From: Phytophthora colocasiae
Taxonomy: Eukaryota > Oomycota > Peronosporomycetes > Peronosporales > Peronosporaceae
DNA length: 64,000 nucleotides
Assembly (NCBI GenBank): GCA_018806915.1
Contig: JAGKQI010000096.1
Coordinates: 1,550,001 to 1,614,000, forward strand
Direction: 5' to 3'
Shown: in pieces, positions 20,951 through 30,504 of the stretch
Layout of the letters: every line of letters starts with the position of its first letter
Position numbering within the stretch: the first letter of the stretch is position 1
Position numbers and translations under genes: made by a program
Notes under the pieces: generated by a model
The model's database searches: none
What the model saw: only the letters and a program-made list of their open reading frames with translations
What the model was told of the DNA's origin: nothing

Positions 20951-22300
20951 CTTTTTCTCTTTCGTTTGATCGTGTCTTCTGTCTTTCTACTCGATTCTGA
21001 ACGAGCTGCTGTCATTGTGTTAGGCTTCAGGTGGCTTTGACCAAACACCTGCTGGGATGCTTCGTGCTGCACTACACGACCAACTGCTACCGGTACTGAT
21101 CTCTCATCCTCAGACCTTGCACGCTTCTTCAGCGGCATGTCTGGATGCTCGTCAGATTCTGTAGTACTTCCAATAGCCCCACCTCTTCTAGGAACCCCAG
21201 CACTCGGGCGTTTAAAGAGTATACTTCCTCTCTCTCGATGCTTAGCTGGTTTTGGATCGATCCGCACTATACTTTCCACATTGATCGGACGTGGAATCTC
21301 CAAGCGATCTTGGTCTTCTACACCAATTCCAAGTAATCTGCAGCCAGTGTCTGTCATAGAGTCGGCTTGGCTATCGACAATATACTGCACACCGTCACCA
21401 GGAGCGTGCTGTACACTGCTGCTGTCACCACTGTTCTCAATTGGCAGCAAATAGTTGTAGAGGTGGGCAATTGCTTCATGGTCATCAAAGCTTTCTCCTA
21501 GAGAATCTCCTGCACGTCTCTCCTGCTGTTGTCTTTGCTTTCGCTCACGAATGAGCTTTTTGTTCTTCTTTGCTTGCTCAATGGAGGGCAACTTCGGAAA
21601 ACGACTTTCGTCGAACAGAACAGTGTGGCTGTACACCGGCTTCAACGTCTCGCAGTCCAAAAGTTTGTAGCCTCTTCGATCTCTTCTTATATCCCACAAA
21701 GATCATCTTCCTGGCGCGCTTTTCCAATTTCTTTCTCTTGTCGCTCTCCAGGAATACATACGCAAGACAACCAAACACACGAAGGTGCTTTAGTGGAGGA
21801 CTACTTCCAAACCACATCTTGTAGGGAGATTCCGCCTTGTTTGCTCGAGCTGGTAGCAAATTCACACAGTACGCACTCGTGACGGCAGCTTCACCCCACA
21901 TTTGCTCTGGCAAATTTCCTTCGAACAGCACACAACGTATTCTCTCTGCAATGGTCCTTATCATCCGCTCTGCAATACCGTTATGCTCAGGAGTTTTCTT
22001 CACTGTCAACGTGCAATCCATTCCCAGCTCTTTCTCACAGATGTCTTTCAGCTTCACAAATTCTTTTGCTGAATCCATGTTGAGGCACTTCATCTTCATA
22101 TTCTTCTGTCGCTCAACATTCAGTCGGTACTGTCGAAATATCTCATAGATCTCCTTTCTTTCATGCATGACAAACACGCTTACAAAGCGGCTGGCTTCGT
22201 CAACAAACACACAGAAGTAGCGACAACCGGAGTATGAGGGTGTTTGATACGGCCCCCAAGTATCTGAGTGTGCTTTTTCACCGATCTGCCACTCCCTCTG
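20932..22300 (-). pseudogene. Copia integrase, frameshifted
   Basis: The frame 22210-21578 contains the integrase core: VDEASRFVSVF, MDSAKEFVK (second aspartate), EHNGIAERMIRT (glutamate), then the C-terminal GYKKRSKR region. The frame 21699-20932 continues through a charged linker to RT. Single-base shifts are needed near 22290 (joining the gag-protease frame) and near 21600-21640. The first catalytic aspartate region, readable as SDTWGPYQTPSYSG, lies in the gap near 22250. Confidence 0.72.
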
Positions 22301-24023
22301 TTCGTCTGACCCGATCCTTGAAAGACTTACGCGTCATCTTGCTCTCGATGCACGCCTCGCACTCTCTACGCTCAAGTGCCTTAACACTGATAACTCCAGT
22401 CTGTTCCATTTCGTCACGCATGATCACTTCAAACGCATTTCGACCTGGATGTCCAAGCCGCTTGTGCCACAAAAGAATCTCACTCTTTACATCCGCACTG
22501 GCGGCTGCACAAATTGCTGTTGGCCATTCTTCTTGAATTGTGTTCAATCTCAAAATGTACAACTTGCTCGCTGGAGACAAGTTTGCGTGCACAACTCCAC
22601 CATCACCGGCAATTACCGTAGCATAGGCTGGATTATCAAAGTGCACGGCTAAGTGGTCTGTACCACGCATTGCAACTTGCATTCGGACTGAAAACAGGTT
22701 GAATTGGATCGTCGGAACATAGTATACGTTCCGGAGCCACAACGTCTTCTTCCCTTGATTTGTATCCACTGTGACTCTCTTGTCTCCAATACCCATGACT
22801 TGTAGCTCATGCTTACCACCGACTTCTACTGCGGCTGAAATCGGACAGTAATTAACAAGAGACTCCTTCGAGTACGTCATGTGTCGTGTGGCTGCTGAAT
22901 CTAGAATCCAATCGTTGCTCTTTGTCTTCATTCCGTAGCACCTAGCATCAATTGCCATAATTGCTGACTCCGAGCTTGATCTCGAGCTATCGTCTCTTGA
23001 CATCATGGCTTTCTCGCCATTGTCACGTTTTCGATACTTCCGCGAATCACTACGAGAATAGCGACCATCATTGTCCTTGCCATCTCTACTTCTCTTTCTG
23101 TCCCCGTCTCGTTTTCGGTCTCTATCTCGCTCGCGATCTCTGTCTTGTCTTCGAGTTGGATCTCGATCATCATCGTGAAAGTCACGTCGTGATCTGCATG
23201 GCAGTGGATGTCTCCACCCGTGATCCTGCTTCTCACGATAAATTCTGCAGTCACGGAGATAGTATCCTCGCATATGGCAGTGAAGACATTTCTTTTCTTC
23301 CTTGTCTTTTGTACTTTGACTCTTGTCACTTCCACGGTTTTTACCTTTCGACACCAATGCTGACTCACTTTGATGCTTGGCGTCTGAGTCCTGCCCTTGT
23401 AACTGTTCTTGTCTCTCAATTTCCAAGTACGAACTCTCCAGCAGCTCCACAAGCTTATCAAACTCAAGCTCTGTGCTCTCTGCTAAAGAATGTACTAGAT
23501 GCGGGCGTAAAATGTTCTCAAACTTGTCATTTAGTACCATCACTAAGATGTAAGGCTTCAAAGAGTCTTGTAAAGGCAAACCCATGTTCTCAAGCTTCGT
23601 GAAGCCCTGCTTCAGCTCCTCGATAAACACTAGTAAGTTCTTTCCCTTCTCGTACTTCATCTCCATAACTGCACGGAGCTGGTGCACTAGTGATAACTTC
23701 GTCGCACCTACGAACATCTTCCTCAGCCGTTCAAGTACCCCAAATGGCGTAGACTCATCTTCCACTGTCTTGGAAAGATCTGGCGACAACGTCTTGTCAA
23801 TCTTCCAGCGTGCGTCCTTCCTGCGCTTCATGTGGACCTTGTACTCATCCGGCTGTTCGTCTTGTGACGGTACATCTTCAGGCTTTGTGCAGAAGTCTTC
23901 CCATAGGCCTTTAGCATCCAACTTGAGCTTCAGACGGCTATACCAGCCATTGAAGTCGCTGCTCTGATCTTCCAGTACAGGAACTGCATAGCCTCTCTGT
24001 CTGGCTTTCTTCTCTTCCGACAT
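22278..24023 (-). CDS. Copia Gag, protease and GAG-pre-integrase region
   Basis: 581 codons starting MSEEKK, 60 bp inside the 5' LTR. Residues 20-210 are the UBN2-like capsid region (DARWKIDKTLSPDL...LVHQLRAVMEMKYEKGKN). A zinc knuckle near residue 245 reads CLHCHMRGYYLRDC, with tyrosine where the family has histidine. A long Arg/Asp/Ser repeat region (residues 275-340) follows. The protease active site reads WILDSAATRHMT (DSA in place of the commoner DSG). Then LLWHKRLGHPGRNAF and CEACIESKM form the zinc-binding pre-integrase domain. Confidence 0.8.
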   Translation of the reverse strand: MSEEKKARQRGYAVPVLEDQSSDFNGWYSRLKLKLDAKGLWEDFCTKPEDVPSQDEQPDEYKVHMKRRKDARWKIDKTLSPDLSKTVEDESTPFGVLERLRKMFVGATKLSLVHQLRAVMEMKYEKGKNLLVFIEELKQGFTKLENMGLPLQDSLKPYILVMVLNDKFENILRPHLVHSLAESTELEFDKLVELLESSYLEIERQEQLQGQDSDAKHQSESALVSKGKNRGSDKSQSTKDKEEKKCLHCHMRGYYLRDCRIYREKQDHGWRHPLPCRSRRDFHDDDRDPTRRQDRDRERDRDRKRDGDRKRSRDGKDNDGRYSRSDSRKYRKRDNGEKAMMSRDDSSRSSSESAIMAIDARCYGMKTKSNDWILDSAATRHMTYSKESLVNYCPISAAVEVGGKHELQVMGIGDKRVTVDTNQGKKTLWLRNVYYVPTIQFNLFSVRMQVAMRGTDHLAVHFDNPAYATVIAGDGGVVHANLSPASKLYILRLNTIQEEWPTAICAAASADVKSEILLWHKRLGHPGRNAFEVIMRDEMEQTGVISVKALERRECEACIESKMTRKSFKDRVRRTEGVADR

Positions 24024-24069
24024 GGTGAGGAAAATGACTGATACACAGTAGGAACCTCCTTCGAGTCTT

Positions 24070-24082
24070 TGGGCTCATAACC
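24070..24082 (-). promoter_or_regulatory. Copia primer-binding site (tRNA-Met anticodon arm type)
   Basis: Reads GGTTATGAGCCC on the element's strand, directly after the 5' LTR. It is complementary to the anticodon arm of a methionine tRNA (GGGCTCATAACC), not to a tRNA 3' end. Copia and Ty5 relatives are known to prime from a half-tRNA-Met in this way. Confidence 0.6.
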
Positions 24083-24236
24083 ACTTGCGAGCTAGGGGGC
24101 AAAAGAGGTTATATTATCGATTAGACTTTCTCAACTGTAGTGTACCCCTTTTGTAACCCTGGTTACATCTGCATATCTGTGCCGAAGAGTAGCAGCATCT
24201 TTACTGGCGTGAGACTATTCTCTTCTATCTGCAAGT
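24083..24236 (-). repeat. 5' LTR of the copia element
   Basis: 154 bp, ACTTGC...GCAAGT, followed outside by target duplication CCTCC at 24237-24241. Confidence 0.88.
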
Positions 24237-24752
24237 CCTCCATTTCACTGTGGCGTTTAGCTCGCGTTCTGCACGTTATCGTGAAGTCACGAGCTACTTG
24301 AGTACTCTTAACGCATCAATAATGAGCAAGCAGTGGTCTTCTGGGCCTGTACGACGTAAACAGCTTCGACGAGACAGCTCTGAGGTAGCGCTCGACACCC
24401 CAGCAGTCTCCTCACTTTGCAAATTTCTGCAAGACCCAAACATGCGACTATATTGGACGTGTGGTGTCTGTTTGATGCCATTACGAAGGAGTTCACACCA
24501 ACTGCGAAATACCTCAGTCCACAAGCCATCGTCGTTAAAGCGCCACGCTTTGAAAGCGGTGTAGTTAAAGTTCTCGCAAAGCTTTAGCGAGCGTCAAGGG
24601 GTTTGGGTTAATGTTACGGTTTGGTGGTTTTCTACCAATCAGAACTCGATGATATGATTGAAAACAAAATTGCAATAAACAAATTATTGATTGACCCGAG
24701 TCTTGGGGCTCAATTAAATAACAATCTTATTTTTCACAACCCTGCCTGGAGC

Positions 24753-25337
24753 GACGCGTTGAAGTAAGACTCTATCGCAACGAACCTGTTGAGAGCATGT
24801 TGGCTTGCTAATTTTACAGGCGAAACCCCTGGGAAGCAGTGACGCCTGCTGTGGAGATAAGCTAGCAATGTAGGAAATGAGTATCAATATATCTAAACGA
24901 ATACACAATTTCTCGCAAGGTTAAAACCCAGGAAACTTAGTTTTCGTGTTACAGTCACAGTACGATTTTTGCAATGATATTTTTAGTGGATAAAAAATCA
25001 CACAAGAAACACGATTGCGATCAGTATTTGGTCACAGGAGCTGGCAACTCGACGTCAGTAAGGTGCTATCGGGTTGCAGTCGGCAAGGACATGGACGTCG
25101 ACGTGGATGAAGTTGCTGTTGCAACAGCAACTTGCACCAAGGACGGTGAGGACTGCATTTCCAGCGACGGCGGAGTTTCCGTGTGCTCTACAGGGCACAC
25201 TCCAGCAGTCCAGTGCTATCACAGCGAACTAGAACCACAAACTGTAGCGTTAGATATCCTCACTTCGCAAAACACTCAATTCAACTCAAGTCGTTCAAGC
25301 TTCCTCTTACCTTCCATCATACACGAGGGGGAGGGAG
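24753..25337 (+). other. Inter-element stretch with an unrecognised open frame
   Basis: An open frame begins at 24974 (MIFLVDKKSHKK) and runs into the Merlin repeat at 25338. It is rich in Asp, Val and Cys (CTKDGEDC, VCSTGHT), has no clear signal peptide and matches no family I recognise. The Merlin insertion would cut it. The rest of the stretch shows nothing I can name. Confidence 0.25.
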
Positions 25338-25404
25338 GGCTCTCCTCAAGGAGAGCTCCGGTTTTTGCTATTGTCAACTTTCATTGTGAAATTTGACAGA
25401 CAAA
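25338..25404 (+). repeat. Left TIR of Merlin
   Basis: 67 bp; contains its own inner palindrome (CTCTCCTCAAGGAGAG). Complement of 26807-26873 with no visible mismatch. Confidence 0.9.
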
Positions 25405-25426
25405 TGAAGTTTGTATTAGAGACAAA

Positions 25427-26709
25427 TTATGAACCGTGTTTTTGAATTAGCTGCATTAACCCACTCATGATCTGAGCTGTCGACGCCTTCTTAGGGAAAT
25501 ACCAGCATCTCCATATGTACTCGTCGATGTATCCGTTCAACTCGGATTTTTTCATACCGCGCATGTTCTTGATATGGCGCTTGATATGAATTTCCCACAG
25601 GCCTTCTATAGTGTTTGTGTGCGTACCATCTTCTGGGTTGACGTAGTTTTCGGTGTGGTTGACATATTTGTGGTTGTAACTCATGTCTGCTAGCTTGGGA
25701 TTGTTTGCTAGAGTACGTAGCCTGGTGCCCTGTTTTGTTTTCCTTTCAGTCACGTAGGTCGCGAACATATCGGAGTGAATTGTAGTGCTGTAGAAACAGT
25801 TTTTAGAAAAATGTCCTTCCATACTCAATACAAGTCAAAAAAACTTACCCAGGCTTAATAAACTTCCGGATGATTGGAAATATGCTTTCCTGCGTTCTGT
25901 CGTCATCGACGAACCGCGCAAACCACTGGCCGGTTGACCGGTCTACACCGCCAAATAACCAGTAGTCAGGGTACTGCCGTCCACGCTGGTACTTGCTTTT
26001 CTTCTTCATGCTAGTCTCATCTATCTCGACGGTATGACCTATACCTCCAATCTATAAAACAAATTATTAGTAGCATACAAAAATACAGTAAAATAAAATA
26101 CAATTACCTGGAAACTGTCTTTTCTGAGCTGTTTTGAGCACAGGCAGCGCACAAAAGCGTCCACTCATGCGCCGTTGTCTCGGACACGTCGGCGATCTCG
26201 GCAATCTGAGCTAGCTTTAACCGCATGCACCAGGCGCACAGCAAGCGTGCAACCTGGCTGAGCGACAGCTTTGTGCCCGAGAGCCAAGTGTTTGTTAGCA
26301 TACTAATACAAACTTCTTTACCGTTTTCATGCTTTTTACTCTTGCTACATCTCCACGTCGGCTTCTTTGCCGACGTTTTGACGCGCATGAGCTGCCTGCA
26401 TCCTGGGCAGTACATCTCCCGCTCCAGGACGCCTGCTTCTTGCCACCACCTCACAGCCCCCATCTCATCCGCTGTCAATGCAACGACGGCATTGAGATCG
26501 TATTGTTCGGTAGGGAGGGGGGCATAGTGATGGCTCGGGTGGCTGGACATGGGGGCTGGAGGGGAGGCGCGCTGATGCTTGGGGGACTGGTCACTGGAAA
26601 TCGTAAAATGACTCGAGGAGGGGGAGTGGGTGGTTGGCAGTGGTTGGTGTGAGAGAAATGAAACCGGAACTATACTTTTAAAGCATACAAACAGCAAGTG
26701 TAATAACAA
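25427..26709 (-). pseudogene. Merlin (ISXO2-like) transposase, three exons, one frameshift
   Basis: Exons are 26709-26108, 26051-25849 and 25787-25427, with introns of 56 nt (GTAATT...TTATAG, branch CTAAT) and 61 nt (GTAAGT...CTACAG). Exon 1 has a zinc ribbon (CPGC...WRCSK) and a helix-turn-helix. Exon 2 has VEIDETSMKKK (first catalytic D) and FGGVDRSTG. Exon 3 has IHSDMFATY (second D) and VNPEDGTHTNTIEGLW, ending the DDE-type core. A one-base shift near 26160 in exon 1 is needed to join exon 2 in phase; without it the exon 1 frame ends at 26104. Actual start may be the internal MSSHPS. Confidence 0.75.
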
Positions 26710-26806
26710 TCACTTTTTAGTTCCTGAGGCTTAAAACCGGAGCGATAATTGTGATTTTACCGAACAAACTAATGTACATCATATGCTGGTCGAGAGTACG
26801 AAACGC

Positions 26807-26873
26807 TTTGTCTGTCAAATTTCACAATGAAAGTTGACAATAGCAAAAACCGGAGCTCTCCTTGAGGAGAGCC
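26807..26873 (-). repeat. Right TIR of Merlin
   Basis: 67 bp, perfect complement of the left TIR by eye; followed by target duplication GGAGGGAG. Confidence 0.9.
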
Positions 26874-26951
26874 GGAGGGAGCGTCTTCTACTGGCAAGTT
26901 CAACCTTCCGAAAAACCAGTAAAAGCTTGATGCAAGCCTCGCGGTTACGGT

Positions 26952-26971
26952 ACGGTACGGTACCGTACCGT
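26952..26971. repeat. 20-bp perfect palindrome in a GGTAC-repeat, upstream of the effector
   Basis: ACGGTACGGTACCGTACCGT, centred on GGTACC, extended on the left by a further CGGTA unit. It lies between the Merlin end and the effector start, 108 bp before the ATG. Could be a symmetric protein-binding site or a chance repeat. Confidence 0.6.
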
Positions 26972-27078
26972 CACCACAGCGCAAAAATGGATGTGCAACT
27001 CGTTACAGTGGAGTATCTCTTACGGTCCGGTCCACATCATAATTTGCACCCAAGGTACCAAGCAAAAAAAACTACCCG

Positions 27079-27411
27079 ATGCGTGTTATTCTGTTGCTGG
27101 TCGCCGTTCTTCTCGTCGGTACTAACGCTCTTTCAACCTCGAAGCAAACGGTCAACTTGAGAATCGGCACCCCTACCAAGATTGAAGAACATGAAGAATC
27201 TTACCAGCGCGTACTTCACAAGAGAACCGAAGATGACGAGGAGCGAGGAAATGCAATTACTGAACTCGGCTCCAAGTTGAAGAGGCTGGCGAAGTACAAC
27301 AAGTGGATTTTCAGTGGCATCAAGCCAGACGACGTCAAGAACTCTCGTCACTACTGGGGATACTTCAAATTCTACCACAATCGCATGACGCCGGGTGGGA
27401 AGTATGCGTAA
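27079..27411 (+). CDS. Small secreted RxLR-like (RxLH...dEER) effector candidate
   Basis: 110 residues. Residues 1-18 form a hydrophobic signal peptide ending near NAL. Residues 44-47 read RVLH, a variant of RxLR, and DDEER follows at 52-56, the spacing typical of oomycete host-translocated effectors. The C-terminal part has KWIFSGIKPDDVKNS (near residues 75-89), resembling the W..l..G..PddV motif common after dEER. It is short for the family and ends in a basic, aromatic tail. Single exon. The Merlin transposon ends about 200 bp upstream and an inverted broken paralogue lies downstream. Host target unknown; secretion and translocation are inferred from motif order only. Confidence 0.7.
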   Translation: MRVILLLVAVLLVGTNALSTSKQTVNLRIGTPTKIEEHEESYQRVLHKRTEDDEERGNAITELGSKLKRLAKYNKWIFSGIKPDDVKNSRHYWGYFKFYHNRMTPGGKYA

Positions 27412-27737
27412 GTGTGTCGACGTTCTGTGTGAAGCTGTTGCCTTTCACTATCATGCCTCGAGACACGGCGGCACATTTTGGATTCGCGAAACTAAAGTAG
27501 AAGTTGGAATTTTTGTGCGTCGCGGTAATTAAAAAAAAATAAAAGTGTTTGTGAATCCGACGAGAGACGACCGACGGAAATCATTTGGTCAATACTGTTC
27601 CGTGCTTTGCATATACTTGAGGGAGCAGGATACTATAGCAGTGGTCTGTTGTGGGGATAGGTATCATACGGATACATAAAGTTTTGTTTACTTGTTAGGT
27701 TTAATAAAGAAAACCTGCCTAGTGACATAACCATCGG

Positions 27738-28065
27738 TTCACACAGTACAGCACACCCTACCGGTAGGTGTACGTTCCTCCGGGCATCATTCGGCTGTGG
27801 TAGAAATTCAAGTATTCCTAGTAGTTGGGAGAGCCCTTGACGTCCTCTGACTTTTGTACTCTTGGCTAATCTCTTCAACTTAGCGATGGTTTTAATAATT
27901 ACACTCTCTCACTCTTCGTCATTTCCGGTTCTCTTGCGCAGTATGCGCTGATAAGATTCTTCCATCCCTTTAATTTCGGTAGGGGTGTCGATCTCAAGTT
28001 GGCCATTGCTTCGAGGTCGCGAGAGCGTTAGTGCCGACGAGAAGAACGGCAACCAACATCAGCAT
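27738..28065 (-). pseudogene. Broken inverted paralogue of the RxLR-like effector
   Basis: Tail-to-tail with the intact gene. The minus-strand reading shows the same signal-peptide region (VAVLLVGTNAL). A small deletion about 20 codons in shifts frame. In a second frame come a canonical RILR and an NDEE block, followed at once by a stop. Downstream sequence still resembles the C-terminal region of the intact gene. The protein cannot be made. The decayed copy has the standard RxLR whereas the intact copy has RxLH. Confidence 0.7.
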
Positions 28066-28103
28066 AACTCGTACGAGAGTTTTAACAACACCACAAACTA
28101 CTG

Positions 28104-28379
28104 TTGCTGTTGTGGAGAGTCCACACAGCAATTGCTTTCCATGCTACTTGGCAGCTACGCAACAAGATTCACTTCAAGGAGACGGAAACAGAAAAATTGA
28201 GCACTCAAAGTGTGATAAATTCGTTTCATCGACATTACCAACATATCTATCTGCACTGTGAGGAACTGGAGCTGAATGGCGAAGCAGTGGTTTCAGTTCT
28301 TCAGGGAATGGGTTTCGATCCTCCCAAACCAAGAAACTTACCCGAATCCAGTGACCGAATATGGACTCCCCGGATGTAA
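28104..28379 (+). pseudogene. Possible C-terminal fragment of a LINE (non-LTR) ORF2
   Basis: 91 codons. LLWRVHTAIAFHATWQLRNK near the start resembles the conserved W..ARN segment seen downstream of the RT in some oomycete non-LTR elements. No RT or endonuclease remains nearby. Weak call. Confidence 0.3.
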
Positions 28380-28585
28380 ACTAAGCTGTCGTAAGTAGAA
28401 ATTACATCGCTAGCGAAACGATAGGCCCACTAAGCAGTTAATCAACTTCTTCTTCTTCTCGTACGAGAGTTTTGTAAGATAATATTCCTCCTCAAAATCA
28501 CGCGAAACCTCTGCGACGCCATCTCCAGTTCGGGATCGACAAGTCAATGCTTCGAACGACAAACCATTTCGAATGCCTTTTCCAC

Positions 28586-28884
28586 ATTTAAGAACATCGC
28601 AAGCTCTTTTTGCTTCACCTTCGATTGAGGGAGAAGGTACTTTACAATATTCGAGATGCCTGAACTATCAGATGCCTGAACTATCAGGAGTTGTCAGCGT
28701 TGTGTCCAAAACAAAACAGTTAGCGAAATCTTACAGTAGGTCCAGTGCATATACGCACGGCCATGCCTCTGTATCCACGAGATTAAATGAAATACAACAC
28801 AAGTGATAATATGCTTTCGGCCAATGCTACGATAATAACAACGGAAAGAGACCAACGTTATAGATTTCTTCAAGATAGTTGAAG
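28586..28884 (+). repeat. Left arm of a ~300-bp inverted repeat
   Basis: Pairs with 29901-30206. Both arms contain the same 16-bp tandem duplication (GATGCCTGAACTATCA twice), so the inversion arose after that duplication. Each arm has a matching open frame of about 75 codons with no recognised domain. Confidence 0.8.
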
Positions 28885-29900
28885 CAGTAATTGATTCACG
28901 GGTGAGTTTAACCGATTAAATTTTCACTGCGTTTAAGGTACTACCAGTACAACATGTTTCACTTAGCTGGTTTGAGCTTCGTTTTCACTCTGACAATTGC
29001 GTTCTGCAATGAATGCTTTACAACCGTTCTAGCAAGGTCCCATCTTCTGTCAATTGGCCTCATAATTACGAAAGGTCGCGCGATTGTGTTGAAGCATTGC
29101 AGTCCACAGTACTCTTATTTGCAGGAATAAGTACGATACAAGCACTTGAATTGTGTTAACTTTTGAAATACTGGTCTGCCTGGAAGCCGCGTGCCACTTC
29201 AGCATGACGTAGGGAAGCAACGTACATGTATATAATTTCCAGAAACTAGAGCGAAACTTCCATTAAGAGGGTACCCTTGATTCACGGTTGAAATTATCTG
29301 CCCATAATCACGATTATCGATTTCAACGCTGCAAGTAATTTTCACCAGAATCTATATGTACATGTACCGCAGGGCTTCGCATAAGGCTGCATCATGCAGT
29401 AGTATCAAGATCGAATGCAGTTTGTACTTAGTAGATGTAAAGGAACTTTTATCGATAAATTTGAAGATATCCAATGGGCTGCATCTTGTCCTCGATGGTT
29501 AACTTTGGAGTATGGTCTTCCCCTGCTAGCATGTACTTTAGAAATGTTGTTCACGCTACCAAATTGACTATACACGCTGGTAGTGCCAGACTGGCACTGC
29601 CAGTATGAAAAGTAATATGATTTTGTCCTGTAATTGCTGAGGTACACCACCGCGTCAAACACAATTTCCCATGTGATACTGTAAACTAGGGATTCTTCCT
29701 CATATTTTTGAGTTGTAAATAAAATGTGCAATATTATAAATAAAGTTTCTATATGCCTGGATTCTTTAATGCACGCAATGATAATAACTACTGATCAAAG
29801 AAGATCATCGACGTTATAACTTACCTCCGTAATGCAAGATTGATGCCAAGAGATTGAATTTTAAAGTATTTCGTTGGTAATATTTTTCACGGTCTCGATC
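28885..29900. other. ~1-kb spacer between the inverted-repeat arms
   Basis: AT-rich. A minus-strand frame (29731-29405) has no domain I can identify. I see no splice-bounded gene or further repeat here. Confidence 0.4.
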
Positions 29901-30206
29901 AGCTATCTTGAAGAAATCTATAACGTTGGTCTCTTTCCGTTGTTATTATCGTAGCATTGGCCGAAAGCATTTTAACAACTTTGAAACTTGTGTTGTATTT
30001 CATTTAATCTCGTGGATACAGAGGCATGGCCGTGCTTATATACACTGGACCTCCTGTAAGATTTCGCTAACTGTTTTGTTTTGGACACAACGCTGACAAC
30101 TCCTGATAGTTCAGGCATCTGATAGTTCAGGCATCTCGAATATTGTAAAGTACCTTCTCCCTCAATCGAAGGTGAAGCAAAAAGAGCTTGCGATGTTCCT
30201 AAATTC
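29901..30206 (-). repeat. Right arm of the ~300-bp inverted repeat
   Basis: Complement of 28586-28884 with scattered differences and small indels (for example at 29990), so the arms have diverged somewhat. A transcript through both would fold into a long hairpin. Confidence 0.8.
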
Positions 30207-30504
30207 GGATTTGTGGCCTCTTCAGGTAGTACCATGCATGGCCGACCGTCAGTCATTATTGGTATCCCTAGCATATATCGTTTGCCTTAAGTTAAAGCCC
30301 TTCTAAACTCAAGTGTTTCTCGGTCAGCAACATGTCGTAGTATACCACCTTCATATTTTAAGATTGCTGGAAGTTATCAGAAGTATTGCGCCTTGCTTTG
30401 CTGTATCTATTAATTCTGTTCTTTTCATTGCTGGACATTGAACCATCGTATGTACTTCTTGACAGTATTGGATTAAAACAGGATATTGATAATGATCTTC
30501 TCTC
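30207..30504. other. Intergenic, nothing recognised
   Basis: Short stretch between the inverted repeat and the stop of the PH-domain gene. No open frame of note; it presumably contains the 3' untranslated end of that gene. Confidence 0.5.

Larger units (their letters stand above)
18949..24236 (-). mobile_element. Complete Ty1/copia retrotransposon (5288 bp)
   Basis: Bounded by 154-bp LTRs (18949-19102 and 24083-24236) with one visible difference (A at 18973, G at 24107), flanked by the 5-bp duplication CCTCC (18944-18948 and 24237-24241). LTR termini are ACTTGC...GCAAGT instead of the usual TG...CA. On the minus strand: gag, protease, integrase, then RT and RNase H, the copia order. The primer site next to the 5' LTR matches a tRNA-Met anticodon arm. 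Inserted in the hAT MITE. Confidence 0.9.
18088..24744. mobile_element. hAT MITE split by later piggyBac and copia insertions
   Basis: Ends are the 15-bp inverted repeat CAGGGTTGTGAAAAA (18088-18102) and its complement (24730-24744), flanked by the 8-bp duplication CCTGGAGC (18080-18087 and 24745-24752). CAGGG ends and 8-bp duplications are hallmarks of hAT. Subtracting the nested copia (5288 bp + 5) and piggyBac (756 bp + 4) leaves about 604 bp, too short for a transposase, so it was a non-autonomous element. It lies about 75 bp upstream of the EF-hand gene's ATG. Confidence 0.85.
25338..26873 (-). mobile_element. Merlin DNA transposon (1536 bp), nearly intact
   Basis: Terminal inverted repeats of 67 bp, perfect by eye (25338-25404 and 26807-26873), start GGCTCTCCTCAAGG. 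The 8-bp duplication GGAGGGAG lies at 25330-25337 and 26874-26881. The internal gene encodes an ISXO2/IS1016-type DDE transposase. This combination defines Merlin. It lies about 200 bp upstream of the RxLR-like effector. Identical repeats suggest recent movement. Confidence 0.9.
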
